A stretch of DNA of 64,000 nt from an uncultured Oscillospiraceae bacterium. Its GTDB lineage: Bacteria > Bacillota > Clostridia > Oscillospirales > Acutalibacteraceae. Below the pieces are notes generated by a model. It was not told where the DNA came from and ran no database searches. It worked only from the letters and a program-made list of their open reading frames with translations. Both the position numbers and the translations under genes were made by a program. The DNA is taken from assembly GCA_900540275.1 (NCBI GenBank), contig UQFO01000008.1, positions 32,850 through 96,849 on the forward strand. Reading direction: 5' to 3'. This document shows, piece by piece, positions 16,940 through 26,227 of this stretch (position 1 is its first letter; the number at the start of each line of letters is the position of its first letter).

Positions 16940-18022
16940 ATGAAGGAAAAGGTAATGGTCGCCATGAGCGGCGGCGTTGACAGCTCCGTGGCAGCGGCAC
17001 TTTTATTGGAGCAGGGCTATGAGGTCTGCGGCGCGACTCTGCGGCTGTTCGATAACGGCGACATCGGAATAAACGACAGCACGCGCACGTGCTGCTCGCT
17101 GGACGATGTGGAGGACGCGAGGAACGTCGCATATAAGCTTGGCATAGAGCATTATGTGTTCAATTTTGGATTGACCTTTAAACGGGAGGTTATCGACAGG
17201 TTCGCAAGGGCTTACGAAAAAGGGCTTACGCCAAACCCCTGCATTGACTGTAACCGCTATATAAAGTTTGGTAAGCTTTTGGAGCGCGCAAGGCTTATGG
17301 AGCGCGGCATGATTGCGACGGGCCATTACGTCCGGCGGGAGTACGACAGGGGCAGCGGCCGTTACCTGCTGAAAAAGGCCGCCGATTCCTCAAAAGACCA
17401 GACCTATGTGCTTTATGTACTCACACAGGACGAGCTTGCGCATACGCTCTTCCCGCTCGGCGGCATGACGAAGGGGCAGGCGCGTGAAATCGCGCAGGAG
17501 AAGGGGCTTGTCAATGCCAGAAAGCCAGACAGCCAGGATATTTGCTTTGTGAAGGACGGCGATTACGCCGGTTTTCTGGAAACCGTTTGGGGCGTACCCT
17601 CTAAAGAGGGGGAATTTATTTATAAGGACGGCTCGAGCCTTGGCCGCCACAAGGGGATTATCCATTATACCATCGGGCAGCGCAAGGGCCTGGGCATCAG
17701 CTATAGGCACCCGGTTTTCGTGCTGGGCAAGGACCCTGAAACCAATGTCGTTACGCTTGGGGAAAATGAGGATTTATTTTCAGACCGGCTGGTTGCGGAG
17801 GATTTGAACTGGATTGCGTGCGGCAGTCCCGTCACTTCCCTGAGTGTAACCGCCAAGGCGCGGTACAGCCAGCGTGAGGCAAAAGCGGTCGTGCATCCGC
17901 TTTCCGAAACGCAGGCGCTCATTGAATTTGAAGAAAAGCAGCGCGCCATTACACCCGGCCAGGCTGTTGTTTTTTACGACGGCGACGTCGTTGTAGGCGG
18001 CGGGACGATTGCCTCTAAGTGA
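16940..18022 (+). CDS. mnmA: tRNA-specific 2-thiouridylase
   Basis: 360 residues; it installs sulfur at U34 of Lys, Glu and Gln tRNAs. The PP-loop MSGGVDSSVAA is at residues 9-19. NPCIDCNRYIKFG holds the first catalytic cysteine, and the second is in DSQDICFV. GRHKGIIHYTIGQRKG is the conserved C-terminal block. The start has a CGGCGGTGA-like weak ribosome site. The gene stands alone and is followed by a hairpin and a lower-GC patch. Confidence 0.95.
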   Translation: MKEKVMVAMSGGVDSSVAAALLLEQGYEVCGATLRLFDNGDIGINDSTRTCCSLDDVEDARNVAYKLGIEHYVFNFGLTFKREVIDRFARAYEKGLTPNPCIDCNRYIKFGKLLERARLMERGMIATGHYVRREYDRGSGRYLLKKAADSSKDQTYVLYVLTQDELAHTLFPLGGMTKGQAREIAQEKGLVNARKPDSQDICFVKDGDYAGFLETVWGVPSKEGEFIYKDGSSLGRHKGIIHYTIGQRKGLGISYRHPVFVLGKDPETNVVTLGENEDLFSDRLVAEDLNWIACGSPVTSLSVTAKARYSQREAKAVVHPLSETQALIEFEEKQRAITPGQAVVFYDGDVVVGGGTIASK

Positions 18023-18168
18023 AAAAACAGTTTTATTTCTTGGAAACATGCTGTTTGTACTATCCTTTATACCTTGAGGAAAGCCAGGAGACAGATTTTT
18101 TAGAAAAAAGTGCCCTGATTTGTAATTTTATAAAAACAGTTATTTTCCAGCCGGTTAACTGGGGGGAC

Positions 18169-18200
18169 CAAACGCGCCTATATAAAAATAGGCGCGTTTG
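18169..18200 (+). terminator. hairpin downstream of mnmA
   Basis: CAAACGCGCCTA and TAGGCGCGTTTG form a perfect 12-bp stem with an 8-base AT loop. No U tract follows, so termination strength is uncertain. Confidence 0.5.
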
Positions 18201-18530
18201 CCGCCCAAGCTTTCTAAAGGAATATAAGAGCTTATAAGAATGTGTACGGGGCCTCATCTATGACGTCGGGAAATTGACCTTTATACGATTTGGCTTTAGA
18301 GATGGTTAAACACCTTGGGCGAATAAGACGATTCGACAAATCGGAATTGTCTTTTTATTGGATAAATAGATGTTGCCAAGAACAATTTATCATGCTTTAG
18401 ATTTTCCTCTCCAGCCAACATAGCAGCATACCACGGCCATAAAACGTGAATGTTAATATGCGTTGCTTGTAGCAACGGGCAGTTCCTCATACAATAATGT
18501 CAACGACTGAAGGAAAAGAGGGCGTCCCTA
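18201..18530. other. non-coding low-GC stretch
   Basis: No supported gene. A terminator-like hairpin (AAGAC...GTCTT followed by TTTTATT, about 18327-18360) is present. A 64-codon minus-strand frame exists but has no ribosome site or recognisable product. Confidence 0.4.
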
Positions 18531-19040
18531 ATGTTAAACGAAAACATGAAAGCAATCAGAAAATCAAAAGGACTTTCGCAAGAAGAGCTTGCTATCAAGC
18601 TGAATGTGGTACGACAAACAATCTCTAAATGGGAGCAGGGATTGTCAGTTCCTGATTCTGATATGCTGCTCTCCATATCGGAGGTGCTTGAAACACCGGT
18701 AAGCACTTTGCTTGGAGAAACTGTTGTTGAGTCGAAGGCTGATGACTTAAAAGTGATTTCGGAAAAACTGGAGATTATAAACTTACAGCTCGCACAAAGG
18801 AAGACCACGAGACGAAAAACGTTTCATTGGCTGCTTATCTCATTGTGTGCGGTCATAGTAATAATTTCTGCGGTCTTAATAGCATTAAATAGTCCTTACT
18901 TGAGTTGGAATTATAGCGACCCTGAAACTGCTGTTGCCGGAGCGGCTTTTCACGCATTTGAATGGCTGTTTGTCAGGTTAGCGCCGATTATCCTGATTGG
19001 GGCAATCGTTGGAGTTTTCTTGACACGGAACAAAGTATAA
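18531..19040 (+). CDS. membrane-anchored XRE-family regulator
   Basis: 169 residues. The N-terminal HTH (MKAIRKSKGLSQEELAIKLNVVRQTISKWEQG, about residues 6-60) is followed by a coiled linker and two hydrophobic segments (about residues 100-120 and 145-163). This layout is a common Firmicute class of membrane-tethered XRE proteins whose ligands are unknown. Codon use is more AT-rich than in mnmA, matching the surrounding patch. It probably controls its own expression or nearby stress genes, but no partner is evident. Confidence 0.8.
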   Translation: MLNENMKAIRKSKGLSQEELAIKLNVVRQTISKWEQGLSVPDSDMLLSISEVLETPVSTLLGETVVESKADDLKVISEKLEIINLQLAQRKTTRRKTFHWLLISLCAVIVIISAVLIALNSPYLSWNYSDPETAVAGAAFHAFEWLFVRLAPIILIGAIVGVFLTRNKV

Positions 19041-19709
19041 AACTGCTCTGCTTTTTGGGGTACAGTTCAAACTCAAAATTCCGGTTTTCGGGCTGATTGG
19101 ACTACGCCTGATTGAATTGATGCGTAGCTGTTAACATTAGCAATTCAATAGCGGCAAACAGGGCATAGTGGTACACACTCTGAGATTTTCCACTTTTTCG
19201 CCTGCGCGAAAACCGGTAAAATCTGCTTGTTGAGGGCCTCCACTAATCCCCGGCAAGGGCCGCTTACGCTGTCTTGCCAAACGCTCCACAGATACAAACG
19301 CGTTTTGCAAAGCGAGACGGGGCTTTTTAAGGCATACGCGCAAGGCTCGATTTCAGCAGGTTCGCGGGATATTCTATAAATGCTTACATAGCCTTTTAAA
19401 CTTTTTTTCGCTTTCAGGCAAAAAAGCCTTTGCAGAAAGAGATAAGGTGCTGTACCCGCAAAGTACCCCGCGCGCAGGCGGGCCTTCGTTCGTCAAACCG
19501 ATAAAACCTCATGATTTGGTTCGGAGAAGTTTGAAAAGAGGAAAACCAGCGAAGTGGTTTTCCTCTTTCTTTGTATACAGAAGGAAATACCACGCCTGCA
19601 ACGACCAAATAACCCAACAATATCTCCAATTATTTGTAGAAAAGCTATATCCCAAGTATATTGCGGTAGCAATTAACAAATTTGAACCCAAGATAATAGC
19701 TGTAATAGA
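19041..19709. other. 670-bp gap, degenerate sequence with one strong terminator
   Basis: I see no supported gene. At 19535-19568 a 14-bp stem (AAAGAGGAAAACCA with its complement) around GCGAAG is followed by CTTTGT, a convincing terminator. The remainder has many short open frames in all phases, as in decayed DNA. Confidence 0.45.
19535..19568. terminator. strong hairpin between convergent XRE genes
   Basis: Perfect 14-bp stem with a six-base loop and A/T tracts on both sides, positioned between the converging membrane XRE genes. Confidence 0.7.
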
Positions 19710-20522
19710 TTAATTTCTCTTTTTTTCCTTTGAATAATCGCCCTCTTGTATAAGTTTTTCATAACTTGCCCATATAATACCGCTGCTAATAAAAAAAATT
19801 ACGCCAATACCTGCAAGAACAAAAGAAGCAGAAAGCATAATCGTCAGTAGCAAAACATTTTCATCATTAAAAATCGCTCCTCCCAAAAGAGGGATTAGTG
19901 CCATAATGCAAAGGCCAGCTCCGATTATATTGTTTTTTGTATATATTTTGCTATATTTTTCTTTCCGCCTTAAAACCATTCCGCTAACTCCATACTCTGT
20001 TTCAAATATTTCTTTTTCTAAAAAGTCATATACTGCTGTTTTTCTGCCACTTGAAATAAACAAAGCAACTGCTATTGTAACAAAAAGCAGTAAAACAATC
20101 ATTCCAATTCCTCCAGCTACATTATCTGCTAAGCCATATTCTGGAGTTTCGCTAATCGCGCCTAATATTAATAGACATATAGGTGACAAAATACATAAAA
20201 AAGTTGCAAATGCTATCGTTTTTGATGTTGTAGCTTTTACAGAAAGAAAAGCATTTGCTTCTTCCATAGATACACGTCTTAGTGTAGACAAATCATCAGA
20301 CTGGATGTTACATTCTGTATCTTCGATTTCATCTTTAAGCAAATAGTCTGTACTTACGCCAAACAACTCTGAAAGGCGAATTATTTTCTTAAGGTCTGGA
20401 ACTGATTGCGCTCCTTCCCATTTTGAAACGGATTGCCTTGTTACATTCATTTGTTCAGCTAATTCTTCTTGTGACCAACCTGCTTTTTTGCGAAGTTGTA
20501 TCAGTTTGTCTGCAAAAATCAT
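19710..20522 (-). CDS. membrane-anchored XRE-family regulator with multiple TM segments
   Basis: 270 residues. The HTH occupies residues 1-60 (KLIQLRKKAGWSQEELAEQMNVTRQSVSKWEGAQS), then LFGVSTDYLLKDE. Four or so hydrophobic segments follow (about residues 103-120, 138-158, 197-215 and 224-250). It belongs to the same broad type as the gene at 18531 but with a larger membrane portion. Low GC and isolation suggest horizontal origin. Role unknown; a cell-envelope sensor is a reasonable inference. Confidence 0.8.
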   Translation of the reverse strand: MIFADKLIQLRKKAGWSQEELAEQMNVTRQSVSKWEGAQSVPDLKKIIRLSELFGVSTDYLLKDEIEDTECNIQSDDLSTLRRVSMEEANAFLSVKATTSKTIAFATFLCILSPICLLILGAISETPEYGLADNVAGGIGMIVLLLFVTIAVALFISSGRKTAVYDFLEKEIFETEYGVSGMVLRRKEKYSKIYTKNNIIGAGLCIMALIPLLGGAIFNDENVLLLTIMLSASFVLAGIGVIFFISSGIIWASYEKLIQEGDYSKEKKRN

Positions 20523-20746
20523 TACTATATTCTCCTTGTGTGATTGGAATGCGTAGATTATATCTTTTTTTCAGATTGCTTACTACCAATCAGCACCATT
20601 CAATGTGTCAACTGTCAGTTGCATTCATAGTATCATTGAGATTTCCCTTAGTAGCTACCCGTTCTGTGCATACTTCTTCCTTATTATAACCATTTAAGAT
20701 AATTGGAAAGTTTTAATCAAGAAAACTAAAAAACGCGTTAATATAG

Positions 20747-20777
20747 AAAAACGCCCGCGCACTGCGGGCGTTTTTTT
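20747..20777 (-). terminator. terminator of the met operon
   Basis: AAAACGCCCGC pairs with GCGGGCGTTTT around a short loop right at the metH stop codon; runs of T follow on both strands, so it may act in both directions. Confidence 0.8.
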
Positions 20778-23130
20778 ATCCCAAAACCTTTTTGGCCGTG
20801 TCTACACTTTCCTTTGCGTCCCTGCAATAGAAGTCCGCGCCAATACGTTCTGCGTATTCCGGCGTGAGCACTGCGCCGCCAACCATCACCCTGCACGTTT
20901 CTCCTGAGTCGCGCAGCAGGCGTATGGTGTCCTCCATCGCGCCGAGCGTCGTTGTCATCAGTGCCGAAAGCCCCACAAGCTTTACCTTGTGCTCCTGTAC
21001 CGCATGGAGTACAAGCTGCGGGTCGACGTCGCGCCCGAGGTCAATGACGGTATACCCGTAATTCTCAAGAAGTACCTTGACAATATTTTTTCCAATATCA
21101 TGAATATCGCCCTTGACGGTCGCCAGCACGATTTTACCCTTGCTCACCGGCGCGTTTCCCTTTGAAGAAAGCGTCTTTTTAATTACCTCAAAGCAGCTTT
21201 GCGCCGCAGTCGCGGACTGGATAAGCTGCGGCAGAAAAATCTTCCCCTGCTCAAACTGTGCGCCAGTCCTGTCAAGCGCTGGAATCAATATTTTATTTAC
21301 GATTTCCATCGGCTCTGTCGTCAGCAACAGCTGCTGCGTCAGCCGCGCGCAGTCGCCCTTCAGCCCGTTTTCAATCGCGTAGGGCAAATCCATCTGCGTG
21401 TCGGCAGGGGAGGGCTGTGCCTTTTTAATATCCTGATACGCGGCAATGAATTCCCGCGCGTTTTCGTCGATGTTCGCGAGCAGCTTATAAGCGCGTACAG
21501 CGCCGGTCATGGCCTCGATATTGGGGTTGATAATCGCAAGGTCAAGCCCGTTTTGCAGCGCCATCGTCAGAAATGAGGCGTTGATAAGCTCACGGTTTGG
21601 CAGGCCGAACGAGATGTTGGATACGCCAAGAATGGTTTTGACGCCCAGCTCTTCCTTTACGCGCCTGAGCGCCGAAAGCGTTTCCATTACGCCCTCCTGC
21701 TCAGCGGAGGCCGTGAGCGTCAGGCAATCGATAAAAATGTCGCCGCGCGGGATACCAAGGGCGTCAGCGCGCCGGACGATTTTTTCCGCGATTGCAAAGC
21801 GGCCCTGGGCTGTTTTGGGAATGCCGTTTTCGTCAAGCGTCAGACCGACGACTGCCGCTCCGTACCGTTTGACGAGCGGCAGAACGTTGCTAAGCGATTT
21901 TTCTTCCCCGTTTACGGAGTTTACGACCGGCTTGCCGCAATATACGCGCAGCGCCGCCTCAAGTACGTCCGGCCGGGTAGAATCGATTTGCAGCGGGGCA
22001 TCCGTCACGCCCTGCAGCTCCTTTATCACCTTGACCATCATGGCCGCCTCGTCAATCTCAGGCAGGCCGACGTTGACGTCGAGGATGTCTGCGCCCGCGC
22101 GCACCTGCTCGATTCCCTGTGCCAGGATATAATCCAGGTCGTTGTTTTTCAGCGCATCCTTAAACAGCTTTTTTCCTGTGGGGTTAATTCGTTCTCCCAC
22201 AATGCGCGGACAGCCAGTCTCGACGGTATGAACCGCGCTGCAAACGGCGTTCGGAACAACAGCCTTGCGCTTTTTGTATTGGTGGCGCTCCAAAACGGAG
22301 CGCACCGCTTTGATGTATTCTGGCGTCGTACCGCAGCAGCCGCCCACTACCTTCACACCCAGCGGCAGCAGCCGCTCCATGCTTTTTGCAAAATCCTGCG
22401 GCGTTACGTCATAGGCGTTCGTCTCCGGGTCGGGAAGGCCGGCGTTGGGTTTGACGATAATCGGAAGGCTTGTCCATCTGGAAAGCTCCTCCACCACGGG
22501 GTATAGCTCGTCCGGGCCGAGCGAACAGTTCACGCCGACAGCGTCTACACCGAGCCCCTCGAGCGTAAGCGCCATAGCGGATACCGTACAGCCGGTAAAG
22601 GTACGCCTGTTTTGCTCGAACGTCATCGTGCAAAGGATGGGAAGCGCGCTGTTTTCCTGCGCCGCGAGCACCGCCGCCTTGAGCTCATATAGGTCGGTCA
22701 TTGTTTCAAATACAATCAGGTCTGCGCCTTTTCCCGCGATAACCTGCTGCTTGAAAATATCATAGGCCTCTTCAAAGGTAAGCGCGCCGTTTGGCTCCAG
22801 CAGCTGGCCGATGGGCCCGATATCGAGCGCAACGAGCGTTCCTGTCCCTTCACAGGCTTTCTTCGCGTTCGCTACGGCGGCGGAGATGACCGTTTCTACG
22901 CTTTCGCCTGTCCCCGCGAGCTTATAGCGGTTCGCGCCAAATGTGTTTGTGTACACCGCCCGCGCGCCCGCGTCGATATAGCAGCGGTGGATTTCCTGTA
23001 TCATATCCGGATGGGTAAGGCTCAAAAGCTCCGGCGCCTCTCCTGCGTGAAGCCCTCTTGCCTGGAGCATGGTGCCCATAGCGCCGTCAAGCAAAATGAA
23101 GCCGTCTTGTTCCAGTAATTCCTTAAACAC
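20776..23130 (-). CDS. metH: cobalamin-dependent methionine synthase, short form lacking the activation domain
   Basis: 784 residues against about 1200 for full-length MetH. Residues 1-290 form the homocysteine module (LLDGAMGTML; zinc cysteines in GVNCS and GGCCGTTPEY). Residues 310-560 are the pterin-binding barrel (VGERINPTGKK, ADILDVNVG). The C-terminal third is the cobalamin cap and binding domain, with the DIHDIGKN histidine motif. The reactivation domain is missing but is encoded by the gene immediately upstream, so the enzyme is split. The start is GTG at 23130, overlapping the upstream gene by 8 bases. Confidence 0.95.
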   Translation of the reverse strand: MFKELLEQDGFILLDGAMGTMLQARGLHAGEAPELLSLTHPDMIQEIHRCYIDAGARAVYTNTFGANRYKLAGTGESVETVISAAVANAKKACEGTGTLVALDIGPIGQLLEPNGALTFEEAYDIFKQQVIAGKGADLIVFETMTDLYELKAAVLAAQENSALPILCTMTFEQNRRTFTGCTVSAMALTLEGLGVDAVGVNCSLGPDELYPVVEELSRWTSLPIIVKPNAGLPDPETNAYDVTPQDFAKSMERLLPLGVKVVGGCCGTTPEYIKAVRSVLERHQYKKRKAVVPNAVCSAVHTVETGCPRIVGERINPTGKKLFKDALKNNDLDYILAQGIEQVRAGADILDVNVGLPEIDEAAMMVKVIKELQGVTDAPLQIDSTRPDVLEAALRVYCGKPVVNSVNGEEKSLSNVLPLVKRYGAAVVGLTLDENGIPKTAQGRFAIAEKIVRRADALGIPRGDIFIDCLTLTASAEQEGVMETLSALRRVKEELGVKTILGVSNISFGLPNRELINASFLTMALQNGLDLAIINPNIEAMTGAVRAYKLLANIDENAREFIAAYQDIKKAQPSPADTQMDLPYAIENGLKGDCARLTQQLLLTTEPMEIVNKILIPALDRTGAQFEQGKIFLPQLIQSATAAQSCFEVIKKTLSSKGNAPVSKGKIVLATVKGDIHDIGKNIVKVLLENYGYTVIDLGRDVDPQLVLHAVQEHKVKLVGLSALMTTTLGAMEDTIRLLRDSGETCRVMVGGAVLTPEYAERIGADFYCRDAKESVDTAKKVLG

Positions 23131-23794
23131 AACGCGTCCCAGCCTTTCTGAAAGCGCAGGTGTCCCGCAGGCTGCAATCGCCGCAGCTGCGCTTTTTTCT
23201 TTCTATTTTATTTTGCGACAGGCCGATAACGGCCGTCACCGATTTAACGGGTGTCAGCATTCCTCCGGAGCTCAGGCAAACGCCCGCTTTGCGCGGCGCG
23301 TCGAGTACCGAAAGTAAATCTCCCTGTACACCAATTGGCAAATCGCCATAGCCCGGGCTAAAACGCCACGTTTTATGAAAGCTGGGGAAATCCGCAGAGA
23401 TTTGCCCTTCCAGCTTATCGCAGACCTGTTCGATTGCAACGCTTGCAAGACTGTCGAGCACAATGGCCTTCGCCATGTCCTCCACCTGCATACGCCGAAT
23501 CAGCCTGTCTATACCCGCGCCTATGGTCGCACAAAGCAGTACGGCCTTTTCACAATGTTCTAAATGCTTTTTAATGTCCCCGCCGCGCAGGCAGAGTTCA
23601 CAGCCCTCAAAGCCGATACCGTCTTCCCGCGGGCTTATAGGTAAGCATCGCGTAATATAGGAAGGCCGGGCCGCATCGAGCAGCAGAAGCTCGGATTCCT
23701 CCAAAAGCCGCAGCGTCCGCTCATCCGGCGTCTGGCCGCCCATTCCAAGATAGCGCAGCGCCTCCGCCCGGTTCAATTGTTCCAGTTTAATCAA
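23123..23794 (-). CDS. methionine synthase reactivation-domain protein (stand-alone)
   Basis: The likely start is TTG at 23794, with AGGGG nine bases upstream; the frame extends to 23824 but overlaps metF. The 223-residue product contains SPGYGD after Arg-Phe, the AdoMet-binding motif of the MetH activation domain, and VLLCATIGAGID. It would reductively remethylate inactive cob(II)alamin on the short MetH encoded next to it. The C-terminus carries a cysteine cluster (CGDCSLRDTCAFRK) that could bind a metal or Fe-S centre, a feature seen in clostridial members. Confidence 0.88.
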   Translation of the reverse strand: MIKLEQLNRAEALRYLGMGGQTPDERTLRLLEESELLLLDAARPSYITRCLPISPREDGIGFEGCELCLRGGDIKKHLEHCEKAVLLCATIGAGIDRLIRRMQVEDMAKAIVLDSLASVAIEQVCDKLEGQISADFPSFHKTWRFSPGYGDLPIGVQGDLLSVLDAPRKAGVCLSSGGMLTPVKSVTAVIGLSQNKIERKKRSCGDCSLRDTCAFRKAGTRCV

Positions 23795-23820
23795 TGGTAA
23801 TTTCCCCTGACTGTCCCGCG

Positions 23821-24687
23821 TCAAAGCAGGGTTTTAATGCTTTCACTTATTTTTCTGGCCACATACGGGTTGTTCATCGTATACAAGTGAACACCGTCTG
23901 CACCGTTTGCAATCAAATCCACAATCTGGTCAACCGCATATGCGATACCGGCGTCGCGGATTGCCTCCGGATTGTCTCCATAGCGCTGCATCATCTTCGT
24001 AAACTTTACCGGCAGGCTTGCGCCGCTGATGGAAACCATCCGCTCAATCTGTTTTTTGTTGGTTACCGGCATAATGCCGGCCTCAATCGGCACTGCAATC
24101 CCGGCAATCTGGCAGCGCTCGCGGAACCGGTAAAAGCAGGCATTGTCAAAAAACAGCTGCGTGATGATATGCTGCGCGCCCGCGTCAATCTTTTTACGCA
24201 GGTTCAGGATATCTTCCACCTCTCCCGCCGCTTCCATATGCACTTCAGGATAGCATGCGCCGGATATCCCAAAACCTTCTCCGCAATCTTCCTTGATAAA
24301 CGCAATTAAATCGCTTGCATGCTTAAAATCCGTTTTCGGTTCAAAATCAGGGTTTTTGTCGCCGCGCAGGGCCAAAATATTTTCAATGCCGTGTTCTTTA
24401 AAGTCCCGTAGGACCTCCCTGATTTGTTCCTTCGTGTTGTTCAGGCAGGTCAGATGTGCCACTGCTTCAATTCCTAGCCTGTTTTTGATATAAGACGCGA
24501 TTTCACCGTTTGTCTGCGCGCCGCCCTTGCCGCCCGCGCCGTACGTTACGCTGATAAAATCGGGATGCAGCTCCCTTAATTGCTCCAGCGTACTGTAAAC
24601 CGTTTCGATCGGGCTTGTTTTTTTCGGCGGGAATACCTCAAACGAAAAAACTGTTTTATCCTGCCTGAATTTATCCTTTACTTTCAT
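23821..24687 (-). CDS. metF: 5,10-methylenetetrahydrofolate reductase
   Basis: 288 residues from the ATG at 24687 (an in-frame TTG 12 bases earlier is possible). It makes methyl-THF for MetH. FSFEVFPPK at the N-terminus, SVTYGAGG, LALRGD and QLFFDN are the flavin- and folate-binding blocks of a TIM-barrel MTHFR. It is the first gene of metF - activation protein - metH, with overlapping or nearly overlapping junctions indicating tight cotranscription. No cobalamin or SAM riboswitch could be recognised upstream. Confidence 0.95.
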   Translation of the reverse strand: MKVKDKFRQDKTVFSFEVFPPKKTSPIETVYSTLEQLRELHPDFISVTYGAGGKGGAQTNGEIASYIKNRLGIEAVAHLTCLNNTKEQIREVLRDFKEHGIENILALRGDKNPDFEPKTDFKHASDLIAFIKEDCGEGFGISGACYPEVHMEAAGEVEDILNLRKKIDAGAQHIITQLFFDNACFYRFRERCQIAGIAVPIEAGIMPVTNKKQIERMVSISGASLPVKFTKMMQRYGDNPEAIRDAGIAYAVDQIVDLIANGADGVHLYTMNNPYVARKISESIKTLL

Positions 24688-24831
24688 TTTAGACACCAAC
24701 TTTTTCTTTTATATCCGCCGCCCGCGCCGCCCGCCGCAAGACGGGCGTTTCCGCGCAAAGCGCGGTGTTTGGCGTGCCTGCGGCCCGCCCGCGCGGGCGG
24801 CTTTCGTTTGTTAACCCCATAGGGCTGGAAA

Positions 24832-24860
24832 ACGCATCTGACGGTTTGCGTCAAATGCGT
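24832..24860 (-). terminator. terminator after Tim44-like gene
   Basis: ACGCATTTGACG and CGTCAGATGCGT (minus strand) form a 12-bp stem with one G-U pair and a 5-base loop, followed by TTTTCC. It separates the gene at 24870 from the met operon. Confidence 0.65.
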
Positions 24861-24869
24861 CTTCCGCTA

Positions 24870-25904
24870 TCAGTGGCTTACGTTGCCTGAATCTTTACCG
24901 TTATCGGTATCGTCGTGAATCAGTACGCCGGAATTGTCGATTTGGATTCCTGGCTTCACCGCGTCCATATCGGCAAGCACCCAGCTGAACTCACCCGTCG
25001 TGACAATACTATTGCAATATTCACACTTGCCCGCGCTCGTAATTTGGAGCGGCGCGCCGCAGTGCGGGCAGGACTTCGACTGTGCCGCGCTGCCGGCGGC
25101 CTTCGTCTTGACGCCCGTTTTCCGCATAAAGGTCAGCAGGTAATCCATATAGCAGTCGGCGTTCGGATTGCCCTTGAGCACCTTCTTCGATTCCTCGTCA
25201 ATAATATAATCCACCATGCGTACCGACATATATACCGTCAAATATTCAAATTGGCTGTCGCGCACATATTTATGAAGGAAAGCTTCGCGGATGTTAATCC
25301 GTTCAATGATATTGATACGTTTAAGGGTTATATACTCCTGCAGCTGCAGCTCGTGCTGCCGGTACAGCTCCTCCTTTTCAAACGGCCTGATCAGCGACCA
25401 GTCGCGCGCAGTCCATGCGTTTTGCAGGGTGATGAAAACCTCCTTGGCCCATCCTGTGAACCCATCGAGGCTGAAATCCGGGTCAATTTGCGTGATAGCA
25501 GGTATAATTTCAGGCTCGTGGTTCTGTACAACGGGCTTTGCCGCGTTTATAGCCCTCGTGCCGAAGGTACCGCCCTTGCGCTTGCCAATCATGATAAACG
25601 CACAGACAATCACAACGAATAGAAAGGCCGCTATTGCAAAGCCGCCGCCGCTGGAACCGCCCGAGGAGCCGCCGCCGTCGCCAAAGTAAAGGAATCCGCC
25701 TCCTCCGTAATCGTTGTTTCCGCCATAGTCATAGCCGCCGCCGTCATAACCGCCATCATAACCGCCGCCACCGCCGTAGTCATTATAATTGCCTACGTCG
25801 AGCGGTTTAAACATCAGCGCGCCGGCTCCGCCGGACAGCCCGGCCGCAAGTATGAAACTTAGCGCGCAGCATATCAAAAAAATCGCCAAACCCCTCTTCT
25901 TCAT
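24870..25904 (-). CDS. Tim44-like domain protein with Gly/Tyr-rich linker and zinc ribbon
   Basis: 344 residues. An N-terminal hydrophobic segment or signal (residues 7-30) is followed by a Gly/Tyr/Asp-rich low-complexity stretch (about 35-88), a second membrane segment (about 90-108), then a Tim44-like fold (FSLDGFTGWAKEVFITLQNAWTARD to MVDYIIDEE). The C-terminus holds a zinc ribbon, CPHCG...CEYCN (about residues 285-305). Tim44-like proteins in bacteria are membrane-associated and often linked to envelope functions. No partner genes are adjacent. The repeat-rich linker is likely disordered. Confidence 0.8.
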   Translation of the reverse strand: MKKRGLAIFLICCALSFILAAGLSGGAGALMFKPLDVGNYNDYGGGGGYDGGYDGGGYDYGGNNDYGGGGFLYFGDGGGSSGGSSGGGFAIAAFLFVVIVCAFIMIGKRKGGTFGTRAINAAKPVVQNHEPEIIPAITQIDPDFSLDGFTGWAKEVFITLQNAWTARDWSLIRPFEKEELYRQHELQLQEYITLKRINIIERINIREAFLHKYVRDSQFEYLTVYMSVRMVDYIIDEESKKVLKGNPNADCYMDYLLTFMRKTGVKTKAAGSAAQSKSCPHCGAPLQITSAGKCEYCNSIVTTGEFSWVLADMDAVKPGIQIDNSGVLIHDDTDNGKDSGNVSH

Positions 25905-26155
25905 GCGGTTTATCCCTGTCCCTTCCTAATTTGTTTTATTGTACCATACGCTTTTTTAAATATCAATTTATATTTCAGCGCGCGTTCCCAATATACCAGA
26001 AAAAATGAACCGCCGCCGCAGCGGGAGCCAGGCCCTATCAGCTTGTTTTCTGTAAGTGCGCAGGCGAAATTTGTATTTTCAAAATAATGCTTGTCTTACC
26101 TGAAAATATGTTAAAGTTTCACAATAAATGAAGGCAACTTTGTTGCAAGTATCAA

Positions 26156-26184
26156 TTGAAAACGGTTACAGTCGGTGGTATTCT
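26156..26184 (+). promoter_or_regulatory. amylase promoter overlapped by a perfect cre-type operator
   Basis: TTGAAA (26156-26161) and TATTCT (26179-26184) are 17 bases apart. TGAAAACGGTTACA (26157-26170) matches the CcpA/LacI-family cre pattern TGWNANCGNTNWCA without mismatch and covers the -35 element, as expected for repression by CcpA or a maltose-type LacI regulator. Confidence 0.65.
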
Positions 26185-26227
26185 TAACATAAGGATTTAT
26201 CTTGAAATAATGGGAGGAATGTTTTTT

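Noticed and set aside
18296..18490. 64-codon minus-strand frame
   Set aside because: No ribosome site and no recognisable domain.
24688..24869. SAM or cobalamin riboswitch before metF
   Set aside because: Only simple GC-rich hairpins are present, and the gap includes the terminator of the upstream gene.
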